A DNA stretch of 43,851 bases from an uncultured Clostridia bacterium (GTDB taxonomy: Bacteria; Bacillota; Clostridia; Christensenellales; Pumilibacteraceae), in contig CAKQVV010000005.1 of NCBI GenBank assembly GCA_934277845.1, positions 1-43,851 on the forward strand, given 5' to 3'. The first letter of the stretch is position 1. Every line of letters starts with the position of its first letter. The notes below the pieces were generated by a model, which did not search any database, was not told where the DNA came from, and saw nothing but the letters and a program-made list of their open reading frames with translations. The position numbers and the translations under genes are program-made. Positions 21,385-28,801 of this stretch are shown here, one piece after another.

Positions 21385-22812
21385 ATGAAAAAGAAAGTTT
21401 TGGTTGTGTTATTGTCGTTATGTCTGGCGTTTACCGCGTTCGCGCTCGTCGGGTGCGGTTTGTTCGGCGGAAACGATAACACGGAAGAAAACGCCGATTT
21501 TGAATTTGAGTTGGTGGGCGACACGTATTCCGTTAAATTTGTCGGGAACATAGAGAAATACAGCGAGATTGCTGTGCCGGCGGAATACAACGGCGTTGCC
21601 GTGACGGCAATCGGCGATAACGCATTTGTAAAAAGAATACAGGATTACCGAAATCGAATACAGAAAATAACCTTGCCGGACAGTATAGTGAATATCGGTA
21701 ACGATGCTTTCCGCGGCTGCGATGAATTGACGGAAATAAACATCCCCGACGGCGTGACGACAATCGGCAACAGTGCTTTCAGCGGCTGTTATGAGTTGCC
21801 GGCACTGACGCTTCCCGAAAGCGTGACGGAAATAGGAAAGAATGCGTTTTATAATTGCAGGAGTCTTACGAGTATCGCGATTCCGAGCGGTGTCAAAATA
21901 ATCGAAAGCGAGACTTTCGGTATTTGCAAGAATTTGGCAACCGTAACGCTTCCGGAAGGATTGACCGAGATCCGCGACAGAGCTTTTACTAATTGCGGGC
22001 TGACTACGATTTCCGTTCCGTCTACGGTAACCGACATAAACAGCGAAGCGTTTGCTTATAACGAAAAGCTGACTGGCGTTTATATTACAGATATCGGAGC
22101 GTGGTGCAAGATTAAGTTCGGTGATAGTGACGGCAATCCGCTTGCTTGGGCACATAAGTTATATTTGAACGGAAATCTCGTCAACGACCTGGTGATCCCC
22201 GATAACGTTACTTCGATCGGCTCGTTTGCGTTTTTCGGAAGCGATATAACCGGCGTAAGCATACCCGCCGGGGTTACGGAAATCGGAAAGAAAGCGTTTG
22301 CGCGGTGTGATAAACTTACCGCAATCAACGTGGCGAGCGGAAACGATAATTACAAGTCTGTAAGCGGCGTGCTCTACGACAAATCGGGTACTACGCTCGT
22401 GGCATACGCGCCCGGCAAGACGGTGTCCGATTCTGCCGTAATCGACTTTACCGTTCCGTCCGGGGTAAAATATATCGGTGAAAGTGCGTTTTGGGGTTTT
22501 GCGAAGAAACTTCGTGTGACGATCCCCGCTAACGTTCTCGAAATTCGCGATTTTGCGTTTTATAATTCCGGCGGACTTATTTCGGCTTCGCTTTACGACG
22601 GACTTACGACTATCGGAGATGTCGCGTTTTATAAATGTACGTCGTTGCAGGCAATCGGCATTCCGTCGACCGTAACCGCGATGGGCATGATGGCTTTCGG
22701 CGATTGTACCGCAATGACCGATATTTATTGTGCGGCGAAGAGTAAACCGTCCGGATGGGCAGACAATTGGAATTTTGGGTGTAATGCTACGGTCAGATGG
22801 AATTACCGTTAA
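21385..22812 (+). CDS. BspA-type leucine-rich-repeat (LRR_5) lipoprotein
   Basis: This 475-residue protein has a lipoprotein signal peptide with an LVGC lipobox (Cys24). Repeated BspA/LRR_5 units of about 23 residues make up most of it (for example LPDSIVNIGNDAFRGC, IPDGVTTIGNSAFSGC, LPESVTEIGKNAFYNC). One insert (about 230-260) interrupts the series. Such proteins sit on the cell surface and often bind host or bacterial ligands. AGGAG precedes ATG 21385. It is monocistronic: a G9-containing promoter upstream and an intrinsic terminator downstream. The gene and its surroundings are more AT-rich than the local average. The two structured repeats on either side suggest it may have been inserted or duplicated as a unit. 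Confidence 0.88.
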   Translation: MKKKVLVVLLSLCLAFTAFALVGCGLFGGNDNTEENADFEFELVGDTYSVKFVGNIEKYSEIAVPAEYNGVAVTAIGDNAFVKRIQDYRNRIQKITLPDSIVNIGNDAFRGCDELTEINIPDGVTTIGNSAFSGCYELPALTLPESVTEIGKNAFYNCRSLTSIAIPSGVKIIESETFGICKNLATVTLPEGLTEIRDRAFTNCGLTTISVPSTVTDINSEAFAYNEKLTGVYITDIGAWCKIKFGDSDGNPLAWAHKLYLNGNLVNDLVIPDNVTSIGSFAFFGSDITGVSIPAGVTEIGKKAFARCDKLTAINVASGNDNYKSVSGVLYDKSGTTLVAYAPGKTVSDSAVIDFTVPSGVKYIGESAFWGFAKKLRVTIPANVLEIRDFAFYNSGGLISASLYDGLTTIGDVAFYKCTSLQAIGIPSTVTAMGMMAFGDCTAMTDIYCAAKSKPSGWADNWNFGCNATVRWNYR

Positions 22813-22837
22813 TTATCGATACTTAAATCAAACAAAA

Positions 22838-22867
22838 AACGGGAACTCGTTGTGGTTTCCGTTTTTT
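22838..22867 (+). terminator. intrinsic terminator of the LRR gene
   Basis: AACGGGAA (22838-22845) pairs with TTTCCGTT (22856-22863), followed by a run of six Ts. It is similar in sequence to the hairpin at 19483-19512. Confidence 0.75.
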
Positions 22868-22967
22868 ATTACCGAATCCGGAAAATTTGACAAATTGACC
22901 AAAAAAAACACTTCGCACCTTAAAAACCGGGATTTTTCGATGATTTCGTTCGGTGGGGGCGACGGCG

Positions 22968-23053
22968 TACCGGGCGTGCGCCCAGCAAACCAGTGAGCGA
23001 AAGCGCGGAAAAGACGGTTTTTAAGGGTTGCTAGTGATAGTTAAACTAACCCT
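22968..23053 (+). repeat. structured repeat copy 2, 3' of the LRR gene
   Basis: Homologous to 21001-21084. GGGC/GCCC (22972-22983) takes the place of GGGTA/TACCC, and AGCAA...CC pairs with GG-TTGCT where copy 1 has CCGGCAATC/GATTACCGG. The mini-hairpin is GC-GAAA-GC instead of GC-GGAA-GC. Compensating differences in paired positions and a preserved GNRA-like loop hint at an RNA structure. It lies just beyond the end of the minus-strand gene. Confidence 0.5.
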
Positions 23054-23058
23054 ATGAT

Positions 23059-23619
23059 TTAATCCGACAGGAAAATCCGTGAAGGGGAAGCGTAGAGGAC
23101 GGGCAGGGAAAACTCGGCTGACAGGTGCCGGACGGCGGTTTCGGCGTGCAGAGAATAGGTCGGATCGAGGGCGATCGCCGCGTCGCAAAGTCCGGCTATT
23201 TTGCCGAGTATCAGCCGCGAGCAAGCGTCGCGGCCGGGACAAACGGCGAAACTCAGTCCGCCGGCAGAAAAAATCTTGACCGTGCCGCCGCGAACGAACG
23301 GATCGGGCACGGTGCACGAATCGGCGACGTCTTCCAGAACGCCGCGATGCGCTATCGCCGCGCTCAGGCGTTTTACTTCGCCGTAACGCACGATCATGCC
23401 GGTAACCAGCGTGGACTTCGATTTTTCGGACAGCGAGCAAAGCCGCGGCAAAACTTCGTCCTCGCCGCTTATTTCGCGGAACAGGTCGACGGGAGCGGAC
23501 AAAGCCGCATGAGTGAGCACCGTGACGAGCGCGCTTTCGCCGATTTCGTATTTTTCGTAATCATCGAGCGAGCCTGCGAAAACCGCGAGCATAGCGCCGC
23601 AAAACGAGAATAATTCCAT
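23059..23619 (-). CDS. degenerate nitrilase/carbon-nitrogen-hydrolase-like protein
   Basis: The start is uncertain. ATG 23619 (minus strand) gives 186 residues, without a good ribosome site; the frame stays open further upstream to a TTG at 23802, which overlaps the gpsA promoter. The pattern SEKSKSTLVTGMIVRYGEVKR, then FVRGGTVKIFSAGG, then SFAVCPGRDA (Cys position of nitrilases) and GLCDAAIALDP follows the central sheet of carbon-nitrogen hydrolases. The catalytic Glu region reads VLTHAALSAP and the Lys position is not evident, so it is probably inactive or a distant relative. It has no operon partner. Reading-frame integrity over the length suggests a real gene rather than a shadow. Confidence 0.45.
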   Translation of the reverse strand: MELFSFCGAMLAVFAGSLDDYEKYEIGESALVTVLTHAALSAPVDLFREISGEDEVLPRLCSLSEKSKSTLVTGMIVRYGEVKRLSAAIAHRGVLEDVADSCTVPDPFVRGGTVKIFSAGGLSFAVCPGRDACSRLILGKIAGLCDAAIALDPTYSLHAETAVRHLSAEFSLPVLYASPSRIFLSD

Positions 23620-23746
23620 AGTGTCATGGTATGCCTGCGGATTGTCGTCGGTGAATACGGTATTGTGTCGGGGCGTTGCGCCGGCGATCGAAAATCTATG
23701 GAATACCCGTGCGATTATGGAACGGTGAAAAATACCCGTCGTTTTC

Positions 23747-23775
23747 TTGACAAGCGCGGCGGATAGGGGTACAAT
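23747..23775 (+). promoter_or_regulatory. promoter of gpsA
   Basis: TTGACA (23747-23752), 17-base spacer, TACAAT (23770-23775). Confidence 0.8.
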
Positions 23776-23837
23776 AAACCGCGAAAGAACGGTACGTGAC
23801 AATCAGTCCGCGACCGATTATTAAGGAGTATAAAAAA

Positions 23838-24887
23838 ATGAGTATCGTAACTATCGTAGGATCGGGCATGATGGGTTCCGCGCTCGCGTTCCCGGCAAGA
23901 GAAAACGGCCACGAAGTGCGCCTCGTGGGCACGCACCTCGACCGCGAAATAATCGACGCATGCAAAAGGACCAACCGTCACCCGAAGTTCGTCAAGGACT
24001 TCCCGGACGGAGTTAAATTCTATCAGATAGAAGAACTGAAAACCGCGCTCGACGGCGCGGACCTCGTGATCGGCGGCGTGTCCAGTTTCGGCGTGGACTG
24101 GTTCGGCGAAAAAGTCCTGCCCGAAGTCGACGAGAAAACGCCGGTTCTCACCGTTACCAAAGGGCTTTTAGACGACGAAAACGGCAATCTTATTCCGTAT
24201 CCCTACGTCTGGCGCGATATGCTGGCGAAGAAAGGACTGAAGCGCAACCTTAACGCCGTGGGCGGGCCTTGCACCAGTTACGAACTCGTCGCGCACGATC
24301 AGACCGAAGTCTATTTCTGCGGCGAGGACGTCGAAACCCTGCGCTTTATCAAAAAGACCATGGCGACGGACTATTACCACATTTCGTTGTCGGACGACGT
24401 GATGGGTGTGGAGAGCGCGGTCGCGCTCAAAAACGGTTACGCGCTCGGCATCACGCTTACGGTGGGCGTCAACAAAAAGAACTTCGGCGAGAACAGCGAA
24501 CTTCACTACAACTCGCAGGCGGGCGCGTTCGGTCAGGGCGTGCGCGAGATGATAAGGCTTATCGGACTTTTGGGCGGCGCGGACGACAAGATCGTCGTCG
24601 GCGCGGGCGACCTTTACGTCACCGTGTACGGCGGCAGAACCCGTCTTGCCGGCATACTTCTCGGCAAGGGCATGACCATGGCGGAAGTCAGGGAAGAACT
24701 GAAAGGCGTCACGCTCGAATCGCTCGTAGTCGCTACCCGCGTTGCGCGTGCGGTCAAGGTCCGCGCGGCAAAAGGCGAACTCGATCTTAAGGATTTCCCG
24801 CTCCTTATGCACGTCGATTCCGTCATCAACGACGATCAGCCCGTGAACATTCCCTGGGAGTCGTTCACCGAAGAAGATTTCCGCTAA
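23838..24887 (+). CDS. gpsA: NAD(P)H-dependent glycerol-3-phosphate dehydrogenase
   Basis: ATG 23838 follows AAGGAG; 349 residues, the usual GpsA length. The N-terminal VGSGMMGSALA is the dinucleotide-binding GxGxxG turn. TVTKGLLDD and AVGGPCTSYELVA correspond to GpsA active-site segments, and a GVESAVALKNGYALGITL segment contains the catalytic lysine. The C-terminal helical domain includes QAGAFGQGVREM and GAGDLYVTVYGGRTR. The enzyme reduces dihydroxyacetone phosphate to sn-glycerol-3-phosphate for phospholipid synthesis. Single-gene unit with its own promoter and terminator. Several segments are less canonical than in E. coli GpsA (GGRTR instead of SRNR), so a paralogue with altered substrate cannot be excluded. 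Confidence 0.82.
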   Translation: MSIVTIVGSGMMGSALAFPARENGHEVRLVGTHLDREIIDACKRTNRHPKFVKDFPDGVKFYQIEELKTALDGADLVIGGVSSFGVDWFGEKVLPEVDEKTPVLTVTKGLLDDENGNLIPYPYVWRDMLAKKGLKRNLNAVGGPCTSYELVAHDQTEVYFCGEDVETLRFIKKTMATDYYHISLSDDVMGVESAVALKNGYALGITLTVGVNKKNFGENSELHYNSQAGAFGQGVREMIRLIGLLGGADDKIVVGAGDLYVTVYGGRTRLAGILLGKGMTMAEVREELKGVTLESLVVATRVARAVKVRAAKGELDLKDFPLLMHVDSVINDDQPVNIPWESFTEEDFR

Positions 24888-24910
24888 TTCTAAATTAACC
24901 GAAACAAAGA

Positions 24911-24938
24911 AACCGTGCCCGAAAAAGCGCGGTTTTTT
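24911..24938 (+). terminator. intrinsic terminator of gpsA
   Basis: AACCGTGC (24911-24918) pairs with GCGCGGTT (24927-24934) with one G-T wobble, followed by a T-run. Confidence 0.85.
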
Positions 24939-24951
24939 CTATTTTAATCGA

Positions 24952-24980
24952 TTGACATTTGCGGAGATTGATTGTATATT
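24952..24980 (+). promoter_or_regulatory. promoter of the cyclophilin/GH43 unit
   Basis: TTGACA (24952-24957), 17-base spacer, TATATT (24975-24980). Confidence 0.8.
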
Positions 24981-25021
24981 AAACGAGTGCGGGCGAAAAG
25001 CCCGACAACGGGAGAATAATC

Positions 25022-25537
25022 ATGCAGAAAGACAAGGTTTGCATCGAACTGAATAACGGTAAAAAGATCAATCTCGAATTGTTCCGCGAGTACGCGCCCG
25101 AAACGGTCGGGAATTTCATGACGCTGGTGAAAAGCGGCTTTTACGACGGACTGTGCTTTCACCGCGTGATCCCGGAGTTCATGATTCAGGGCGGCGGTTT
25201 TACGCAGGACGGAAACGGACTTCGTCACAAGCCGGCACCGCGCACGGTTCGCGGCGAGTTCGCGGCGAACGGCGTCCGCAACACGCTCCGTCACACTCCG
25301 GGCGTGGTTTCCATGGCGCGCACGCCCGATCCGGATTCCGCTTCTTCGCAGTTCTTCATTTGCGTGAAAGAACTCCCGTACCTCGACGGTCAGTACGCCG
25401 CTTTCGGTCAGACCGCCGACGAAGAGAGCCTGAAAAACGCAATCGGAATTTCCGAAGTCAGAACGACGCGCATGGATGGTTTCGACGACGTGCCGGTCGA
25501 ACCGGTCGTTATAAAATCGATCAGAGCGATAGAATAG
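25022..25537 (+). CDS. cyclophilin-type peptidyl-prolyl isomerase
   Basis: This 171-residue cytosolic cyclophilin has no signal peptide. Catalytic region FHRVIPEFMIQGG (including the conserved Arg), GVVSMAR, SASSQFFICV and LDGQYAAFGQ are all present. The last of these is LDG-x-[HY]-x-x-FG in cyclophilins. It catalyses cis-trans isomerisation of prolyl bonds during protein folding. GGGAG precedes ATG 25022. The next gene follows after 12 bases without a terminator, so the pair is probably co-transcribed, though no functional link is evident. Confidence 0.9.
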   Translation: MQKDKVCIELNNGKKINLELFREYAPETVGNFMTLVKSGFYDGLCFHRVIPEFMIQGGGFTQDGNGLRHKPAPRTVRGEFAANGVRNTLRHTPGVVSMARTPDPDSASSQFFICVKELPYLDGQYAAFGQTADEESLKNAIGISEVRTTRMDGFDDVPVEPVVIKSIRAIE

Positions 25538-25549
25538 GGGGAGGATATT

Positions 25550-26431
25550 ATGAAATTCAACAAAGACGATCTCAGGATCCGCGATCCGTTTATACTGGTC
25601 GACGGCGGCAAGTACTACATGTACGGCACCAACAATATGGCAAACTCCGCGGCTTACGGCGGCGACGGCAAAACTCCCGGTTTTTCGTCGTTCGTGTCCG
25701 AAGATCTCGTGACGTTCGACGGACCTTACCGCGCGTTCGATCGTCCCTTGGGCTTCTGGGGCGAGAAAAACTACTGGGCACCCGAAGTGTATAAAGCGGG
25801 AGACGCTTATTATATGTTCGCGACGTTCTTTTCCGAAAAGGACGGCAGGCGTTGCCAGATACTGAAAAGCGACAATCCGCTCACCGGCTTTACCGTGTGG
25901 TCGCAGCCGATCACGCCCGAAGGCTGGTGGTGTCTTGACGGCACGCTCGTCGAGGACAAGGGCAAATTCTATTGCATTTTCTGTCGTGAGTGGCTCCAGG
26001 TCCACGACGGCGAAATGTGGATAACCGAACTCGCGCCCGATCTTAAATCGGCAACAGGCGAGCCGAAATTTTTATTCCGCGCGTCCGAAGCACCCTGGAA
26101 AAAGCAACCCAACGACAGCGGAAATTACATTACAGACGGGCCGTTCGTTCACAAAAACAAAAACGGCGCGCTGGTGATGCTGTGGTCGAGTTTCGGAGAG
26201 GGCGGATACACGCAGGGCATGCTTCGCCACACGGGCGACGACGTGACTACCGGCTGGTCGCAGATCGAAAAACCGCTGTACTCAGGCGACGGCGGTCACG
26301 GCATGGTCTTTGAAAAGGACGGCAAGCCGTACCTTGCGCTCCACGCGCCCAACTCGAACACCGAACACGCGCATTTTATCGAACTTCGCGAAACCGCCGA
26401 TGCGCTGGAACTTAAGGAAGAAGAAAAATAA
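25550..26431 (+). CDS. glycoside hydrolase family 43-like enzyme
   Basis: ATG 25550 follows GGGAGG; 293 residues with no signal peptide, so cytosolic. The five-bladed propeller pattern of GH43 is visible: RDPFIL near the N terminus (general base Asp), NYWAPEVY, WWCLDGTLVE (pKa-modulating Asp) and YITDGPFV, the position of the general acid. In many GH43 enzymes that acid is Glu in an EGP motif; here it is DGP, a variant also found in other GH43 members as I recall. Likely substrates are alpha-L-arabinofuranosides or beta-xylosides from plant fibre. It is the second gene after cyclophilin. Family is secure; exact activity is not. Confidence 0.82.
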   Translation: MKFNKDDLRIRDPFILVDGGKYYMYGTNNMANSAAYGGDGKTPGFSSFVSEDLVTFDGPYRAFDRPLGFWGEKNYWAPEVYKAGDAYYMFATFFSEKDGRRCQILKSDNPLTGFTVWSQPITPEGWWCLDGTLVEDKGKFYCIFCREWLQVHDGEMWITELAPDLKSATGEPKFLFRASEAPWKKQPNDSGNYITDGPFVHKNKNGALVMLWSSFGEGGYTQGMLRHTGDDVTTGWSQIEKPLYSGDGGHGMVFEKDGKPYLALHAPNSNTEHAHFIELRETADALELKEEEK

Positions 26432-26575
26432 AAGAGTAGCCGCTATTGATATAACCATATTATATTAAGGAAAAATAAAAAACAATAAAACAGGCTTTTC
26501 GGCAGTTTGGTGCAGCACTCGGCCGGAGTAAATAAATTTTTACGAGTCGGAAAAACGACTCATACGGAGGACTTT

Positions 26576-27187
26576 ATGAAAAAGACCACTAAGTTTTTGG
26601 TGCGTTCCGCCGTAATCGCTGCACTTTATGCCGCGCTTACGTTCGCCGTCGCACCGATCGCGTACACGCCGATCCAGTTCCGCGTAAGCGAGGCACTCAC
26701 TATACTGCCGTTGTTCTTTCCCGAGGCTATACCGGGACTGACGATAGGCTGTTTTATCGCAAATATCCCGTCTGGACCGTGGGACATTTTTATCGGTGCC
26801 GGAGCAACGCTGATCGCGGCTGTTCTTACGAGATTGAGCCGCAAGATCTTCCCGGGCGTAGTCCCGCCGATCCTTGCCAACGCGTTTCTCGTACCCGTGA
26901 TTTTTTTGACCAACCCCGAAATCACCGATCCGTACTGGCTGAGCGTGCTCACCGTGGGCGCGGGCGAACTCTTGTCCGTCGCGGCTCTGGGCGTTCCGCT
27001 TTACTTCGTGCTGAAACGCCTTGCCGCAAAGCATCCCGCGTTCTTCGATTTACCTGCAGTAAAGAAAACCGAACCGGCGACAGAAACCGGCGCGGATAAA
27101 GAAAAATCGATAGACGCCGAAGAACCGGAAGAAATATCGATCAGGACCGACGAAACAACGGAAGAGAAAGAAGAGAAGAAAGAGTAG
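26576..27187 (+). CDS. queT: QueT-family queuosine-precursor transporter
   Basis: ATG 26576 follows GGAGG. The 203-residue protein begins with VRSAVIAALYAALTFAVAP and TPIQFRVSEALTILP, the hallmark of QueT (PF06177), followed by IGCFIANIPSGPWDI and about five more hydrophobic segments. It is expected to be the membrane S-component that brings in preQ1 or related deazapurines via an ECF energising module. The last 45 residues are an extra acidic/Lys-rich tail (ETTEEKEEKKE end) absent from typical QueT. A GAGTCG/CGACTC hairpin (26544-26561) precedes the ribosome site. No clear promoter was found in the 144-base gap before the gene. Confidence 0.85.
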   Translation: MKKTTKFLVRSAVIAALYAALTFAVAPIAYTPIQFRVSEALTILPLFFPEAIPGLTIGCFIANIPSGPWDIFIGAGATLIAAVLTRLSRKIFPGVVPPILANAFLVPVIFLTNPEITDPYWLSVLTVGAGELLSVAALGVPLYFVLKRLAAKHPAFFDLPAVKKTEPATETGADKEKSIDAEEPEEISIRTDETTEEKEEKKE

Positions 27188-27820
27188 AATTTTTCTTACA
27201 TAATTTTAATAGATAGTTAGTTTTAATGGTGTAATTGTTACTTGTGAAAGCGGGTAACAGTTACACTTTTTTCAAGCGAAGAAAAAAGTATCAAAAAAGT
27301 CGCCCTTGGACACTTGCGACTGTGTCCCCGATCCCCCGCAACTCTTTTAAGGTCGAGAATGGGATTAGTATGGTTATCGCGTGACTACCGAAACTCTTGG
27401 CTTCCCCCAAGGGGCGCGACGCGTTAAGCAAACAGTCCGGTGGACTGTTTGTAGAAATCTCGGGGAGCAATCTATGATTGCGACCTGGGGAAGCTGTCAC
27501 GAAGTGACTGATGAGGGGATAATAACGAATGATTAACGTGATAAGGCTAAAAAACGTAAGAGCGAAAAGTTATCTTATTTCCCCTCATCCGTTTTGCCTA
27601 TCGCTTTGCTATCGGCAAAACACCTTCCCCCGAGCGGGGAAGGCAAGAACAAAGTTGCGCGTAGTTTTAGTTTTATTTTAAATCAAACGCGCAGTTTCCG
27701 TGTTCCCCGTCATTCAGAGCGCGAGGGAAACCCGAGCGCGTGGAATCCCCTGCATGGAGCGAATAATAGACTTTATAAAAAGGTTCCGCTAAAAATCTAA
27801 CGCGCAGTTTCCGTTTTTTT

Positions 27821-27872
27821 CGTCATCCCGGGTGCGTGGCTTTCCGCGCGCGTGAGGGGACCATACTGAAAA
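27821..27872 (+). repeat. 52-bp exact repeat, copy 1
   Basis: Begins CGTCATCCCGGGTGCGTGG and ends ACCATACTGAAAA; identical to 28401-28452. It is preceded in both places by a CGCGCA-TTTCCGTTTTTT stretch. Confidence 0.85.
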
Positions 27873-28400
27873 GGAATGCACAAACTGTCAAATAACAACG
27901 TAAAAATACTAACCGCAAAAAGGCTCCCTTGTGTAAAGGGAGCTGGCGGCGTAGCCGACTGAGGGATTGTAAATAAAAAAATTAACGTGTACTTCCCGTC
28001 CTACTCCGTCATTCAGAGCGGGGCGGAACGCCATGCGTGGAATCCCATGCATGGAGCGTTAATCCAACCTTATAAAAAAGGTTAAAAGCGTTCTTATTGC
28101 CGGGGATTCCACGTCGCAACGGCATTGTTTTTTCTTAAAACAATGCCGCTGCTCCTCTGAATGACGAGGTAAACGTAAAGGTATCGTTTTATTTATCCTT
28201 ATAAAAAGGTATGATAAAAAGTTGACGCGCAATTTTCGTATTGCCCGTCATAGTGAAAAAATCGACCGCTACCTTTCCGTCTTTAACGGTCATTCAGAGA
28301 AAATGCGCAAGCATTTTCGTGGAATCCCCGACAGCAAGCAGACAAACCGACCTTATGAAAACTCTACCGAAAATCATAACGCGCAATTTCCGTTTTTTTC

Positions 28401-28452
28401 CGTCATCCCGGGTGCGTGGCTTTCCGCGCGCGTGAGGGGACCATACTGAAAA
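28401..28452 (+). repeat. 52-bp exact repeat, copy 2
   Basis: Identical to 27821-27872. Exact conservation next to diverged elements suggests recent duplication or gene conversion. Confidence 0.85.
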
Positions 28453-28603
28453 CGAGTAGACAAACTATATAAGCGATAACCGGGATTCAAACATATCAAT
28501 CACCCATCGTCCGCACCGTAAACAACGCATAACGACAACTTAACTAATATTGCAAAATTATCATTAAAACCGCCGAATACATTGCAGATATGGCAAAATA
28601 ACT

Positions 28604-28634
28604 TTCGATAATTGTAAAAACGACGTTCGATAAT
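28604..28634 (+). promoter_or_regulatory. 22-base-phased direct repeats upstream of the giant gene
   Basis: TTCGATAAT occurs at 28604-28612 and 28626-28634, each followed by a similar TGTAAAA-type stretch. Two helical turns apart and 45 bases upstream of the -35 box, they could be regulator sites. The rest of 28501-28801 is AT-rich without a gene. Confidence 0.4.
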
Positions 28635-28678
28635 GTGTAAAATATGTGAATTGAGAGTAGAAATTTTTAGAATACCTC

Positions 28679-28707
28679 TTGACAAGTCATACTAAAAAGC
28701 GTATAAT
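28679..28707 (+). promoter_or_regulatory. promoter of the giant lipoprotein gene
   Basis: TTGACA (28679-28684), 17-base spacer, TATAAT (28702-28707). Confidence 0.88.
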
Positions 28708-28801
28708 CAAAACGATAAGTAAGCGGGATGGGAGAAGTTGCGTCCTTTTCGGCGCAATCGTCCGATCGCTACAAAAATAAAAATTCCTTTCAGGAGGGAC
28801 T

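Larger units (their letters stand above)
27188..28500. repeat. left repeat array flanking the giant gene
   Basis: This gene-free stretch of about 1.3 kb is made of several repeat types. A GGCTTCCCC...GATGAGGGG element lies at about 27401-27519. A CCCCTCATCC...GGGGAAGGC element lies at 27581-27645. Constant-arm elements (CGTCATTCAGAG ... GTGGAATCCC) lie at 27708-27760, 28007-28058 and 28287-28330, with an inverted copy at 28102-28169. A GGCTCCC...CTGAGGG element lies at 27921-27966. A 52-base sequence beginning CGTCATCCCGGGTGCGTGG is identical at 27821-27872 and 28401-28452. Short open frames here are products of the repeats, not genes. The array has the same order and orientation as the right array. 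Confidence 0.8.

Noticed and set aside
26432..26575. A preQ1 riboswitch upstream of queT
   Set aside because: The CUACACCC-type core of class I preQ1 riboswitches is absent and no other class could be recognised; only a small hairpin near the ribosome site is visible.
27594..28449. Short open frames in the repeat array as small genes
   Set aside because: They run through the repeats, lack ribosome sites and encode similar peptides only because the repeats recur.
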